64,000 bases of DNA, taken from contig CAYJPN010000005.1 in assembly GCA_964372115.1 (NCBI GenBank), positions 62,001 to 126,000 on the forward strand. Direction: 5' to 3'. The notes under the pieces were generated by a model. It searched no databases, was not told where the DNA came from, and saw nothing but the letters and a program-made list of their open reading frames with translations. Origin of the DNA: CG2-30-36-16 sp964372115 (GTDB lineage: Bacteria > Bacteroidota > Ignavibacteria > Ignavibacteriales > Ignavibacteriaceae). A program made the translations under genes and the position numbers. Within the stretch, counting starts at the first letter, position 1. Each line of letters starts with the position of its first letter. Of this stretch, positions 8,188 through 16,835 are shown piece after piece.

Positions 8188-8994
8188 ATGCCTGATAAAA
8201 ATATATGCCCCATAACCGGTGCCCCGATGGAATTTGCTTTCACAGAAAAAATTCTCGGAAAGTTCGACGTTAATTATTTCTTCAGCAGGGAGAGCGGTAT
8301 CCTCCAAGCAGAAAATCCTTACTGGCTTGATGAAGCATACCGTTCGGCAATTGCAGTTGCCGACACAGGTTTGGTGAATAGGAATTTGATAAACCGGAAG
8401 AGGCTTGAACCAATACTTTACAGAATGTTTGGTAATGCAGGAAAATTTTTAGACCTTGGGGGAGGTTATGGTTTATTAACACGGCTTTTAAGAGATATTG
8501 GGTTTGATGCGTATTCATACGATAAATACTGTGAAAATATTTTTGCAAAAACTTTTGAACCCGGAGAAAACTTTACTGCAGACGCTTTACTCGCTTTTGA
8601 GGTATTCGAGCATATAAATAATCCGGTAGAATTTGTAAGCAATGCTTTTGCAAAATATAATTGCAAAACAATGATTTTTTCAACACTGCTTTTTGATGGC
8701 GATGTGCCCCCGAAAGATTGGTGGTACTACTCATTTGATTATGGGCAGCACATAACATTTTATCAACAGAAAACTTTAAAATTGTTAGCTGATAAATTTA
8801 ATTGTAAATATTATAGATTAAACCACGATTTTCATTTAATAACAGATAAAAAAATAAACTCTATCGATAAGGTTATCTTTACAAACCAAAAGCTTTTATT
8901 ACTTATTTCGATGCTTGTTAGATTATTAAGAATAAAAAAGAGCAAAATAAACTCAGATTATTTGAAGATTAAAGAAATGATAAATAAAGAGTGA
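8188..8994 (+). CDS. Class I SAM-dependent methyltransferase (polysaccharide-region type)
   Basis: A methyltransferase of about 268 residues. It opens with a CPITGAP element reminiscent of the zinc-ribbon start of sugar C-methyltransferases, then has motif I FLDLGGGYGLLTRLL and an acidic beta-2 end (DAYSYDKY). ALLAFEVFEHINNPVEFV is the usual 'evleH' segment. A TTG at 8167 overlapping the previous stop is an alternative start adding seven residues. The ATG at 8188 was preferred because MPDKNICPITG is a natural beginning; neither has a clear ribosome binding site. It probably methylates a sugar or a nucleotide-sugar intermediate. Confidence 0.75.
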   Translation: MPDKNICPITGAPMEFAFTEKILGKFDVNYFFSRESGILQAENPYWLDEAYRSAIAVADTGLVNRNLINRKRLEPILYRMFGNAGKFLDLGGGYGLLTRLLRDIGFDAYSYDKYCENIFAKTFEPGENFTADALLAFEVFEHINNPVEFVSNAFAKYNCKTMIFSTLLFDGDVPPKDWWYYSFDYGQHITFYQQKTLKLLADKFNCKYYRLNHDFHLITDKKINSIDKVIFTNQKLLLLISMLVRLLRIKKSKINSDYLKIKEMINKE

Positions 8995-9066
8995 GTTTTT
9001 TGATTCCACTTTTAACAAGATAAGTTTAAATTGCGTAAGTAAAATTTATAAATAGTTGTTTTAATT

Positions 9067-10161
9067 ATGAGCTACAAATATCCGGTATACCGCCCCAACT
9101 TAAGCGGCAATGAAAAAAAATATGTTAATGAATGTCTCGACTCCACGTGGATTTCTTCAAAAGGAAAATTTGTTTCTGAGTTTGAGGAAAAATTTGCGGA
9201 ATACATCGGCGTAAAATATGCCGCCGGTGTCTGTAATGGAACCGTTGCACTCCATCTTGCTTTAATTACACTCGGCATTGGTCCCGGCGATGAGGTTATC
9301 GTTCCGACTTTCACATACATCGCATCCGTAAACGCAATTGCATACACGGGCGCTGTTCCTGTGTTTGTCGATTCACTCCCCGATACCTGGCAAATTTCAC
9401 CTGAAGATGTAAAACGAAAACTAACTCCAAAAACAAAAGCAATCATGCCCGTTCATCTTTACGGTCATCCATGCGATATGGACCCGCTTGTGAAATTAGC
9501 AAAAGAGAATAATATATTCATTGTGGAGGATTGCGCTGAATCTTTCGGGGCTAAATACAAAAATCAGAATACAGGAACATTTGGCGATATTTCCGTTTTT
9601 AGTTTTTTCGGAAATAAAACCATCACAACCGGCGAAGGCGGAATGATTGTTACAAACGATAAAACTTTATTCGACCGGGCTGTGCATTTTAAAGGACAGG
9701 GACTTGCAAAGCACCGCGAATATTGGCACGATGTAATTGGTTATAATTATAGAATGACAAACATTTGCGCGGCAATTGGTCTGGCACAACTTGAGCGTGT
9801 TGAACCAATTATAAAACAAAAAAGAAAAGTCGCCGACCTTTATAAAAAATATTTAAAAAATATCTCGGTTAACTTTCAGCAGGAAGACAAAGATGTTTTT
9901 CACATTTATTGGATGTTTACAATACTCGTTAACAAAAATGAAGACCGCGAACCTCTAAGAGAACATTTAAAATTAAACGGTATTGAAACACGACCCGCTT
10001 TTTATCCCGTGCATACTATGCCTATGTACGCAGACCGTTATCAGAAACACCCGGTGGCGGAAGACCTTGCATGGCGTGGCATAAATCTGCCAAGTTATCC
10101 CGACCTATGTGAGGATGATATAAAATTCATCTGCGATAAAATTCGCGAATATTATGAATGA
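9067..10161 (+). CDS. DegT/DnrJ/EryC1/StrS aminotransferase, perosamine-synthase-like
   Basis: A 364-residue PLP enzyme that aminates a nucleotide-linked keto-sugar; the closest known type is GDP-perosamine synthase. The family start (YPVYRPNLSGNEKKYVNECLDSTWISS), the cofactor-binding CNGTVALHLAL and VEDCAESFGAKY segments and the catalytic lysine in FFGNKTITTGEGG (near residue 184) are all present. It overlaps the next gene, a GNAT acetyltransferase, by 8 bases, a pairing that fits an N-acylated 4-amino sugar. GDP- versus dTDP-sugar specificity cannot be decided from sequence alone. Confidence 0.88.
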   Translation: MSYKYPVYRPNLSGNEKKYVNECLDSTWISSKGKFVSEFEEKFAEYIGVKYAAGVCNGTVALHLALITLGIGPGDEVIVPTFTYIASVNAIAYTGAVPVFVDSLPDTWQISPEDVKRKLTPKTKAIMPVHLYGHPCDMDPLVKLAKENNIFIVEDCAESFGAKYKNQNTGTFGDISVFSFFGNKTITTGEGGMIVTNDKTLFDRAVHFKGQGLAKHREYWHDVIGYNYRMTNICAAIGLAQLERVEPIIKQKRKVADLYKKYLKNISVNFQQEDKDVFHIYWMFTILVNKNEDREPLREHLKLNGIETRPAFYPVHTMPMYADRYQKHPVAEDLAWRGINLPSYPDLCEDDIKFICDKIREYYE

Positions 10162-10621
10162 CTTAAAAGATATTTACATCTTCACTTTAAACCCGGCTGA
10201 TGCTGGGGAATTGACCGCTTTATTAATTTCATCCCGTAAAGAATACAGCGAACATTTTATCCCTTTCCCGTTTGAATTTGATGTAATAAAAAAAATACTG
10301 ACGGAAAAAATACTCGATCGTTATTTCGGATTGCGGGTGGATGGCAAACTTGCCGGTTTTTATATGCTTCGCGGATTTGATAATGGTTATCAAATTCCAT
10401 CTTACGGTGTTTGGATTGCAGAAGAATTCTCGGGCAGAGGACTTTCGAAACTTACTTTACAGCATGCTGTTGCTTTTTGCAAATTAAACGGAATAAAAAA
10501 ACTGATGCTGAAGGTTGCCCCGGATAATTTAACCGCAAAAAGTATTTATGAAAATTTTGGATTTGCCTTTTCAGGAGTTGACAAAAATATTGGGCACTTG
10601 ATTTATTTTAAGGATTTGTAA
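10154..10621 (+). CDS. GNAT-family N-acetyltransferase
   Basis: A 155-residue GNAT protein. The acetyl-CoA loop is GVWIAEEFSGRGLSKLTLQ (a Q/RxxGxG/A variant), followed by LMLKVAPDNLTAKSIYENFGF, the typical 'N..A...Y...GF' motif. It starts inside the aminotransferase gene, so the two are translationally coupled. The inferred role is N-acetylation (or similar acylation) of the amino sugar made by the neighbour, as WecD does for dTDP-fucosamine. Confidence 0.8.
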   Translation: MNDLKDIYIFTLNPADAGELTALLISSRKEYSEHFIPFPFEFDVIKKILTEKILDRYFGLRVDGKLAGFYMLRGFDNGYQIPSYGVWIAEEFSGRGLSKLTLQHAVAFCKLNGIKKLMLKVAPDNLTAKSIYENFGFAFSGVDKNIGHLIYFKDL

Positions 10622-10625
10622 GAAG

Positions 10626-11846
10626 ATGAAAATTGCATTTTACATAAATCCTTCCAACCTAAAAGCGGGCGGAATATTTTCCTATTCAATCGGCATACTA
10701 AAACTGCTTATTTCCTCCGCCGAGGTAGATAAAATTTATCTTATCCATTCAGGCGATCAAAGAAAATACTTTGAAGAATATTTCACCGGCAAAGTAGATC
10801 CGGTATTAGTCGATCGGGATGATAGGTTAACGGCGCTCAGTTATTCTGTTTCTTATTTTTTATACGACATATATTCCATCTACAAAGATTATTTAAAAAC
10901 CCCCGGGCGTCGTGGATTTTTAAAGGATATTTCTAACCTATTAAACCCTTATTTAAGAGTGTTAAAAAAGTTGAATGTTGATTTGCTACACGTTCCTGTG
11001 CAGTTCGCACCCGTTTACGAGGCTCCGTTCCCGGTAATAACAACAATGCATGATCTGCAAGAATTTCATTACCCGGAGTTTTTCCCACCCGCCGAGCGTT
11101 TGCATCGTGCAATAAATTGTAAAAAGGCTCTCGAAAAATCAAATCATGTAATCGTTTCTTTTTCTCACATAAAATATGATGTTTTAAAATACTTTGAAAT
11201 CGGTGAGGATAGAATTTCTATATGTCCTCCCCCTTTTGCGGAGGAATGGTTTAGCAAAAAAACATTTACAGCAAAAGATGAATTGATAAAAAAGTTTGCG
11301 CTGCCCGATAAATTTATTCTATACCCTGCGGCAACCTGGAAACATAAAAACCACACAGCATTAATCGAAGCGGTTTCAGTTTTAAGAAAAAAAGGAATCG
11401 ATGTTTCGCTTATTTGCACCGGCAACAAAACTGAATTTTATAACCTACTTAAAAAGCAGGCTGATGATTTGGGACTATCGGACTATGTAAAGTTTCTAGG
11501 AATTATTGATGAAGAAGATTTAATAGGACTTTTTAAATTGGCGGGAGCGGTTGTTATTCCCACATTATACGAAGCGGGCAGCGGACCGATGTACGAAGCG
11601 ATGCGTTACGGCACCCCTGTGTTAGCATCAAATGTTACTTCACTCCCCGATTCAATGGGTGACGATAGATTTATTTTTAATCCGAAAAATATTCAAGAGA
11701 TGAGCAAACTTATCGAAAGAATTTTAACCGACGATAATTTTAGAGAAGATAATATAAACAACTCGAAACAAAGGATTGAGAGTTTTAAGCAGTACAACTA
11801 CTCAAAAAACTTTATAGATGTTTATAAGAAGGTTTTAAATAGATAA
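10626..11846 (+). CDS. Glycosyltransferase family 4 protein
   Basis: A 406-residue GT-B glycosyltransferase. The N-terminal half holds TMHDLQEFHYPEFFPP, a motif common in mannosyl/rhamnosyl GT4 enzymes. The C-terminal half has FILYPAATWKHKNHTALIEA and the GT4 signature PTLYEAGSGPMYEAMRYGTPVLASNV, with the two glutamates spaced for nucleotide-sugar binding. It lies 4 bases after the acetyltransferase and ends the plus-strand run of the polysaccharide genes. It probably transfers a deoxy- or amino-sugar in the repeat unit. Confidence 0.87.
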   Translation: MKIAFYINPSNLKAGGIFSYSIGILKLLISSAEVDKIYLIHSGDQRKYFEEYFTGKVDPVLVDRDDRLTALSYSVSYFLYDIYSIYKDYLKTPGRRGFLKDISNLLNPYLRVLKKLNVDLLHVPVQFAPVYEAPFPVITTMHDLQEFHYPEFFPPAERLHRAINCKKALEKSNHVIVSFSHIKYDVLKYFEIGEDRISICPPPFAEEWFSKKTFTAKDELIKKFALPDKFILYPAATWKHKNHTALIEAVSVLRKKGIDVSLICTGNKTEFYNLLKKQADDLGLSDYVKFLGIIDEEDLIGLFKLAGAVVIPTLYEAGSGPMYEAMRYGTPVLASNVTSLPDSMGDDRFIFNPKNIQEMSKLIERILTDDNFREDNINNSKQRIESFKQYNYSKNFIDVYKKVLNR

Positions 11847-11856
11847 ATTTCTGCAG

Positions 11857-12759
11857 CTACGTTCGGATTTTTCTAAACTTAAAATAATTTGTAATTCGTT
11901 TTAACAACCCTACAGAGAAAAACTCTTTTACAGATTGATTAATTTCTTTATCAATTACAGCTTCGTCTGGGAAATTAAAATTGCATTCCATGCCGTCTAA
12001 CTCAACATCAAACTTATTTGTTTTTGTGGTAAAGTGTGTGCCCGAAGCATCAGCGCCGATATTTTGCACTTTTGATTTTGCCGGATATAAACATAGCGCA
12101 TCATATTTTGCGTGGGTGTATGCCCAACGAATTCCCCATGACTGGTTTAGTCCTGATTTGTAAGCTAACAACATAGGAAACAGGTCGTCGCCCCCCCGGC
12201 TAAATGTGGATTGCAAGTTTTTATCTTTTTTCAAGTTATCAAAATCTTTTATTGCCCAATCAGTTTTTTCCCATTTATCTTTCCAGGTTCCCCATCCCCA
12301 TGAGGATGATCTGTACAAGAAAAAGTAATCGGGTATTTTTTTTACATTATGAATAGGATAACTGTAACCTGAAATTGAAAAAACATTCGGAAAGTTATTA
12401 TAAAAATTTAATGCCTCATTCATATAGACTAAAAAATTTGGCGTGGTTAAAATATCGTCTTCAAGAACAATAACTTTTCCAAATTTGTTTATTATTTCAG
12501 TAACACCGTTTATCACAGAATTTGCAAGTCCCAGATTGTTTTCGCGGAGTATCAATTCAACCTTGGCAAAACCTTTAATATTTTTTATTACTTCCCTAAC
12601 TTCGTCAACTGCTTTTTTATCCTTTTCATCTTTAGCCGCGTCCGAAAAAATAAAAAGTGAACTTACATCGGCATAAGTATTTTTACTTAACGCATCTATA
12701 GTAGTTTTTAGATGATCGGGACGGTTATATGCGAATAAAATTATCGGAGATAGGGTCAT
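11857..12759 (-). CDS. GT2/GNT-I-like glycosyltransferase
   Basis: A 300-residue GT-A fold enzyme. It begins SPIILFAYNRPDHLKTTIDAL and has the nucleotide/metal segment KVIVLEDDILTTPNFLVYMNEAL (EDD in place of DxD) and the SSSWGWGTWKDKW motif seen in bacterial relatives of the GNT-I family. It is convergent with the preceding glycosyltransferase, only 10 bases apart. The acceptor is unknown; a role in the surface glycan is inferred from context. Confidence 0.8.
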   Translation of the reverse strand: MTLSPIILFAYNRPDHLKTTIDALSKNTYADVSSLFIFSDAAKDEKDKKAVDEVREVIKNIKGFAKVELILRENNLGLANSVINGVTEIINKFGKVIVLEDDILTTPNFLVYMNEALNFYNNFPNVFSISGYSYPIHNVKKIPDYFFLYRSSSWGWGTWKDKWEKTDWAIKDFDNLKKDKNLQSTFSRGGDDLFPMLLAYKSGLNQSWGIRWAYTHAKYDALCLYPAKSKVQNIGADASGTHFTTKTNKFDVELDGMECNFNFPDEAVIDKEINQSVKEFFSVGLLKRITNYFKFRKIRT

Positions 12760-12780
12760 AATTATATTTTTTTTTGCAGT

Positions 12781-12831
12781 AAAGATAAAAAAAATGTTCC
12801 GAAAGATTACTGTGAATCTGGCGGAACATTT
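12781..12831 (-). terminator. Rho-independent terminator of the beta-propeller lipoprotein gene
   Basis: A two-part hairpin: AAATGTTCCG (12792-12801) with CGGAACATTT (12822-12831), and inside it AGATT with AATCT. On the minus strand a run of eight T follows. It lies 19 bases past the lipoprotein stop codon. Confidence 0.8.
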
Positions 12832-12849
12832 AACAAAAGCTGATTACAA

Positions 12850-14142
12850 TTATTTGTATTGTATTACGCCAATTTTTTGTACACCACTTTGACCTGTATA
12901 ATAAATTCTTTTTTGTCCATCGAAAATATTGTAACATGGATATGCTATTTTATATGGTGACCATTGGTTTGCAGTTTGAATGCTTTGAAAAAATGGATTC
13001 TCATTTTTTATCCAATTAATTCCATCTGAGGATGTTGCATAACCGAATGCATTATAGGTTGGATTTACATTCGAATAAACCATTTTAAATAGACCACCCT
13101 CTAATATTACACTTGGTGATGCAACTCCTGTACCCTCCCAAGCAAATGTTGGAACCATTATAGGATTCGATCTCTTTGTCCAATTAATCCCATCAATTGA
13201 TGTTGCCAAACCGATTTTATAATATGGATGATCCCTCCCGGTAAAATACAAATAATAAATTCCGTCATTTTTAACAATTGACCATGCTATGATTTGAGGA
13301 GCCCAATATACATAGTCGGTAGATATAACTGGTGAAGAATTTTTTTCCCATAATATTCCATCAACAGATGACGCCAATCCAATATGCCATAATCCATTTT
13401 GACTGGAACCAGAATTATAATACATTTTGAATATACCATTTTCTCTTATGACTGGACCGGGATGTACTGCCCATGAGTCCCACGAATTTAGATTTGGGTA
13501 GATAACCGGATGAGATATAGGTTTCGACCAATAGAATCCATCTTGAGATTCTGCGTATAAAACATATTTAATGCCATCGTTAACAACGCCATCATACCAC
13601 ATGATATACTTGTTTTCAGTTCTGTAAACCATCGATTGTATAACTCCCCCAAAATCATAATCATTAATAGAAGGACTTAAAATGGGGTTTGAAGGATAAT
13701 CAATCCAGTTTTTTGTGGAAGTCCCCCACGTAACAAGAATATTTATTTGACCGAAATTGTTACCCGTCGGTATAAGTTGAAGTGTTATATTTGTTGTCGC
13801 GCCAGCGGAAATTGAAACATCGGTTTCACCCGTATAAACGATAACATTGTTAGCATTGAGTGCATCAACTTTTAAATGCCAGGTTCCAACTTCAAGTTCG
13901 TTTATGGTTGTTGAGGCTGAAGAGTCAGATAAAAGGGACATATTCGATGTTATAGTTTGATAACCGCTTCTTGTTAGAGTAGCAATTATCAAAAGGACAT
14001 CTTGAGGAGCATTTTGTCTGTCGATTTTCATCGACATTTTTCCAAATCCTGACGGCTCTGGCTGATTAATTGTACTATCCTTCGAACAGCCGACAAGACT
14101 TATTAAAGCTAAAACGAATAAGAACTTTTGTATATATTTCAT
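12850..14142 (-). CDS. Lipoprotein with five-bladed beta-propeller (GH43/GH32-like) domain
   Basis: 430 residues. The N-terminus is a lipoprotein signal ending in LISLVGC, with the lipidated Cys at residue 19. A small beta-sandwich domain (about residues 35-135) follows. From about residue 145 there is a propeller of repeats of the form 'G.a.S.DGi.W.k...Pv': YAESQDGFYWSK, LASSVDGILWEK, LATSIDGINWTK, YATSSDGINWIK. This repeat style is shared by GH43/GH32/GH130-type hydrolases, but no catalytic triad could be assigned, so a binding role is equally possible. It has its own terminator and sits inside a polysaccharide locus. Confidence 0.75.
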   Translation of the reverse strand: MKYIQKFLFVLALISLVGCSKDSTINQPEPSGFGKMSMKIDRQNAPQDVLLIIATLTRSGYQTITSNMSLLSDSSASTTINELEVGTWHLKVDALNANNVIVYTGETDVSISAGATTNITLQLIPTGNNFGQINILVTWGTSTKNWIDYPSNPILSPSINDYDFGGVIQSMVYRTENKYIMWYDGVVNDGIKYVLYAESQDGFYWSKPISHPVIYPNLNSWDSWAVHPGPVIRENGIFKMYYNSGSSQNGLWHIGLASSVDGILWEKNSSPVISTDYVYWAPQIIAWSIVKNDGIYYLYFTGRDHPYYKIGLATSIDGINWTKRSNPIMVPTFAWEGTGVASPSVILEGGLFKMVYSNVNPTYNAFGYATSSDGINWIKNENPFFQSIQTANQWSPYKIAYPCYNIFDGQKRIYYTGQSGVQKIGVIQYK

Positions 14143-14215
14143 TCGACCCCCGAATGTTTTGTTGAATAATAATTTTCCTGGTCAACTTAATTTATATTTT
14201 TCAAAAAAGCAAGAG

Positions 14216-14848
14216 CTACTTCTTTTTAAAATCCAAAACTAAGGAAGTAAAAACAGGAGCACCTTGAGAGTTTCTTTTATCATTGATAAACGATCTCATT
14301 ACAAAACCGCAGTCATCGTTTACATACCCCTGATGAAACACACCTCTTTCATCCCAGTATTCGATGGGATATACTCTAAAACCATTTTTTGAAAAGATAT
14401 TTGATAAACTAATGTAATTAAATAAATTTTTATGATCGTCCGCTCCAGGACCACTCCCCCCCGGTTTTACAAAATCGATATATTTTTCGTCGTTATGAAA
14501 TCCATCTGGAACAGCAATTCGGATGTTAATATCTTCAGATGAAAAATCATAAAAGTTTTGAACCATTGACTCCAAAGCATCATCAGAAAGATGTTCCAGA
14601 ACATGCTCAGCAAGAATTTTATTTATTTTCTTTTGCTTGAAGTATTTTTGGAAATCTTTACGCTTCGTTACATCTAATGTCCAAATATCTGTTGCAAACC
14701 AACCATGGTATTTAGTTCCGCCTGAACCCACGATTAAATTAATTGATTTGCTACTTGCTAAATACCATCGCCATTTTATGTATTCCTTAAGGCGAATAAA
14801 AGGGATTAGAAGTTTAAATATTTTCTGTTTTATTTTAGACCAATTCAT
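14216..14848 (-). CDS. Predicted SAM-dependent methyltransferase (COG4627-like)
   Basis: A 210-residue protein of the small methyltransferase group often found in LPS/O-antigen loci. It has NLIVGSGGTKYHGWFATDI (shortened motif I), ILAEHVLEHLSDDALESMVQNF and RIAVPDGFH. Later comes DDHKNLFNYISLSNIFSKNGF, typical of this group. The start overlaps the stop of the upstream methyltransferase gene by 4 bases (ATGA), so the two are coupled. Its target is unknown. Confidence 0.75.
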   Translation of the reverse strand: MNWSKIKQKIFKLLIPFIRLKEYIKWRWYLASSKSINLIVGSGGTKYHGWFATDIWTLDVTKRKDFQKYFKQKKINKILAEHVLEHLSDDALESMVQNFYDFSSEDINIRIAVPDGFHNDEKYIDFVKPGGSGPGADDHKNLFNYISLSNIFSKNGFRVYPIEYWDERGVFHQGYVNDDCGFVMRSFINDKRNSQGAPVFTSLVLDFKKK

Positions 14849-15504
14849 ATATCCAGACAGTTATTATTTTTATAAAAAACAGTGGTGCATTTATTAAAAA
14901 GTACACCAGGGGCTAAACCCCAAAAATCTAATTTCTTAAAATTATTTTTTAATAATAATTCTATTCCTTCTCGATAATCTTCCCTTTCGGAATCATCCAA
15001 AATTAAAACACCATGTGAGGTCAGCGAGGCTATAGAATTATATATTACATTAACTCTGTCCATAGCATCGTCAATAATGATATCATATTTCTTTTTTGTT
15101 CTCATGACGGAGGAAGAATACTCTTCCGATGGGAATTCGTTATAAATTAATTCGACATTTGAGGGCACTTTACTTTTTAACTTATTTAACCATTCATGGT
15201 TGTGTTCCACTGATGTGACATGTTTTACTCTGGGAGCAAAATAAAGTGTAGAATTTCCGGAGCCGAATTCAAAGATAGATAAATCGTTTTTTAAACGATT
15301 CTCAATAAATCTTATAAATGAATGCGTCATCCATGGTAATGGATTATTTAATTCATCAAGCGGTTCTTTTTTTTTATACGAATTAAGCCAACCAGTTTCT
15401 AATAAGTACCCACTATGCCTTAATGAAATAAGAGCACTCAATAATTGAGGCTCTTTAAACAAAACCGAAATTGTTTTTATTTTTTCTTTGAACGTGAGCG
15501 CCAT
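14845..15504 (-). CDS. Class I SAM-dependent methyltransferase
   Basis: A 219-residue protein with motif I IFEFGSGNSTLYFAPR, beta-2 VTSVEHNHEWLNKL and the acidic YDIIIDDAMDRVNV, ending LTSHGVLILDDSERE. This is the pattern of O-methyltransferase/FkbM-neighbour proteins in polysaccharide clusters. The first 27 bases overlap the end of the flippase gene, and the last 4 overlap the next methyltransferase. Two consecutive methyltransferases suggest a doubly methylated glycan, which is an inference. Confidence 0.75.
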   Translation of the reverse strand: MALTFKEKIKTISVLFKEPQLLSALISLRHSGYLLETGWLNSYKKKEPLDELNNPLPWMTHSFIRFIENRLKNDLSIFEFGSGNSTLYFAPRVKHVTSVEHNHEWLNKLKSKVPSNVELIYNEFPSEEYSSSVMRTKKKYDIIIDDAMDRVNVIYNSIASLTSHGVLILDDSEREDYREGIELLLKNNFKKLDFWGLAPGVLFNKCTTVFYKNNNCLDI

Positions 15505-16832
15505 ATATTCATGCTAAATTTATAAAGATTGATAAATAAAAGTGATTTTAACATCATGTTTAACTGATGAAAAGTTTTTTTAGAAATACCTATTGAAAAT
15601 GTAGCTACCGAATACGAGATCAATGTTGCATATGCCGAGCCAATAATTCCGTAACGAGGAATAAATAGTAAATTCAATATTACATTTAATACCATACCCA
15701 TTAAAGTTCTGTAGAAAGAAAGTTTTGTTAGATTTTCCAAAATTAAATACCTGCTGCTTGCAACACCCAAAAAGACTGCAACCCCTGCCCAAATATAAAC
15801 TACAAAAACAGGAGCAGAGGGAAGATACTTTACACCAAGCAGAAGCAAAATAATATCTTTCGAAAAAAATGTCACAGGGAGTGCTATCAGAATCGCGATC
15901 CATGTTACAATATCATAAAGTTTTTGAAGTCTACTTTCATACAAAACCGCACTCGCTTGTTTTGCGTTTATCACAGCCGGGAACAAGGAATTGGTTATTG
16001 CTACCGGGATAAAATACCATGCTTCACATAACCTCGCGGCTGCTGTGTAATAACCGTTTTGTTCGTTCCCCATGATGTTTTTAATCAGAACCTGATCTAT
16101 TTTAACATAAATTGCAACAACCATTCCAGATAATATTAGAGGCCATGATTCACTTAGCAAAGTAGAGGCTAAGGTTTTACTAAACCTCCAATCAAATAAT
16201 TTGAACGATCTCTTTTTGTAGATAATTATAAAACCAATTGCTAAAAATGCAAATTCTATTGATGTGGCTAAGGCAAAGTATGTGAGGGAGGCACCCATGA
16301 ATATTAAAATAATTTTAATAGCTGATGTTAACAAAATACTACTAAATTGAACAAGGACAGCATATTTAGCCTCAACCCGCGAGTGAAAGAAAAATTCAAT
16401 GACGCCGATAGATTGAAAAAAAGAAGAGGAAGCTATTATAAACATTAAAATTATTGTAAATGAATCATCCTGCGTAAATAAAAGACCGAATGATAAAAAT
16501 AGAATGGAGGAGAATGCTCCTAATATTTTTAACAAAAAAGAAGTTCCGAGAAGTATGTCTTTTTTTTCAGGTGTTTTTACAAGTTCCCGGGTAACAATAG
16601 CATCAAGCCCGAGGGTTGAAACTGTTGAAAACAATCCAACAAAACCAACGGCATAACCAAGCAATCCAAATTGTTCCGGGCCGAGATACCGAACAACATA
16701 AACTCCAACAAAAAAAGTTATAAACATTCGGATTACCTTTTCACCGAACATCCAGCCTGTATTTGCGAAATATTTCTTAAATGTGGCTGATCCGAAGTTT
16801 ATTTTTGTATTTACTTTCTCTTCGTTTTGCAA
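15477..16832 (-). CDS. Oligosaccharide flippase, Wzx family
   Basis: A 451-residue polytopic membrane protein of the polysaccharide transport (MOP) superfamily. It begins in the classic way: FANTGWMFGEKVIRMFITFFVGVYVVRYLGPEQFGLLGYAVGF is a Wzx/RfbX N-terminus. About 12 to 14 hydrophobic segments follow. It would move lipid-linked repeat units across the inner membrane. It is followed 3 bases upstream by the YfhO-type gene in the same orientation, consistent with one operon running from 21.4 down to 14.2 kb. Confidence 0.9.
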   Translation of the reverse strand: MQNEEKVNTKINFGSATFKKYFANTGWMFGEKVIRMFITFFVGVYVVRYLGPEQFGLLGYAVGFVGLFSTVSTLGLDAIVTRELVKTPEKKDILLGTSFLLKILGAFSSILFLSFGLLFTQDDSFTIILMFIIASSSFFQSIGVIEFFFHSRVEAKYAVLVQFSSILLTSAIKIILIFMGASLTYFALATSIEFAFLAIGFIIIYKKRSFKLFDWRFSKTLASTLLSESWPLILSGMVVAIYVKIDQVLIKNIMGNEQNGYYTAAARLCEAWYFIPVAITNSLFPAVINAKQASAVLYESRLQKLYDIVTWIAILIALPVTFFSKDIILLLLGVKYLPSAPVFVVYIWAGVAVFLGVASSRYLILENLTKLSFYRTLMGMVLNVILNLLFIPRYGIIGSAYATLISYSVATFSIGISKKTFHQLNMMLKSLLFINLYKFSMNIWRSRSKKK

Positions 16833-16835
16833 TTT

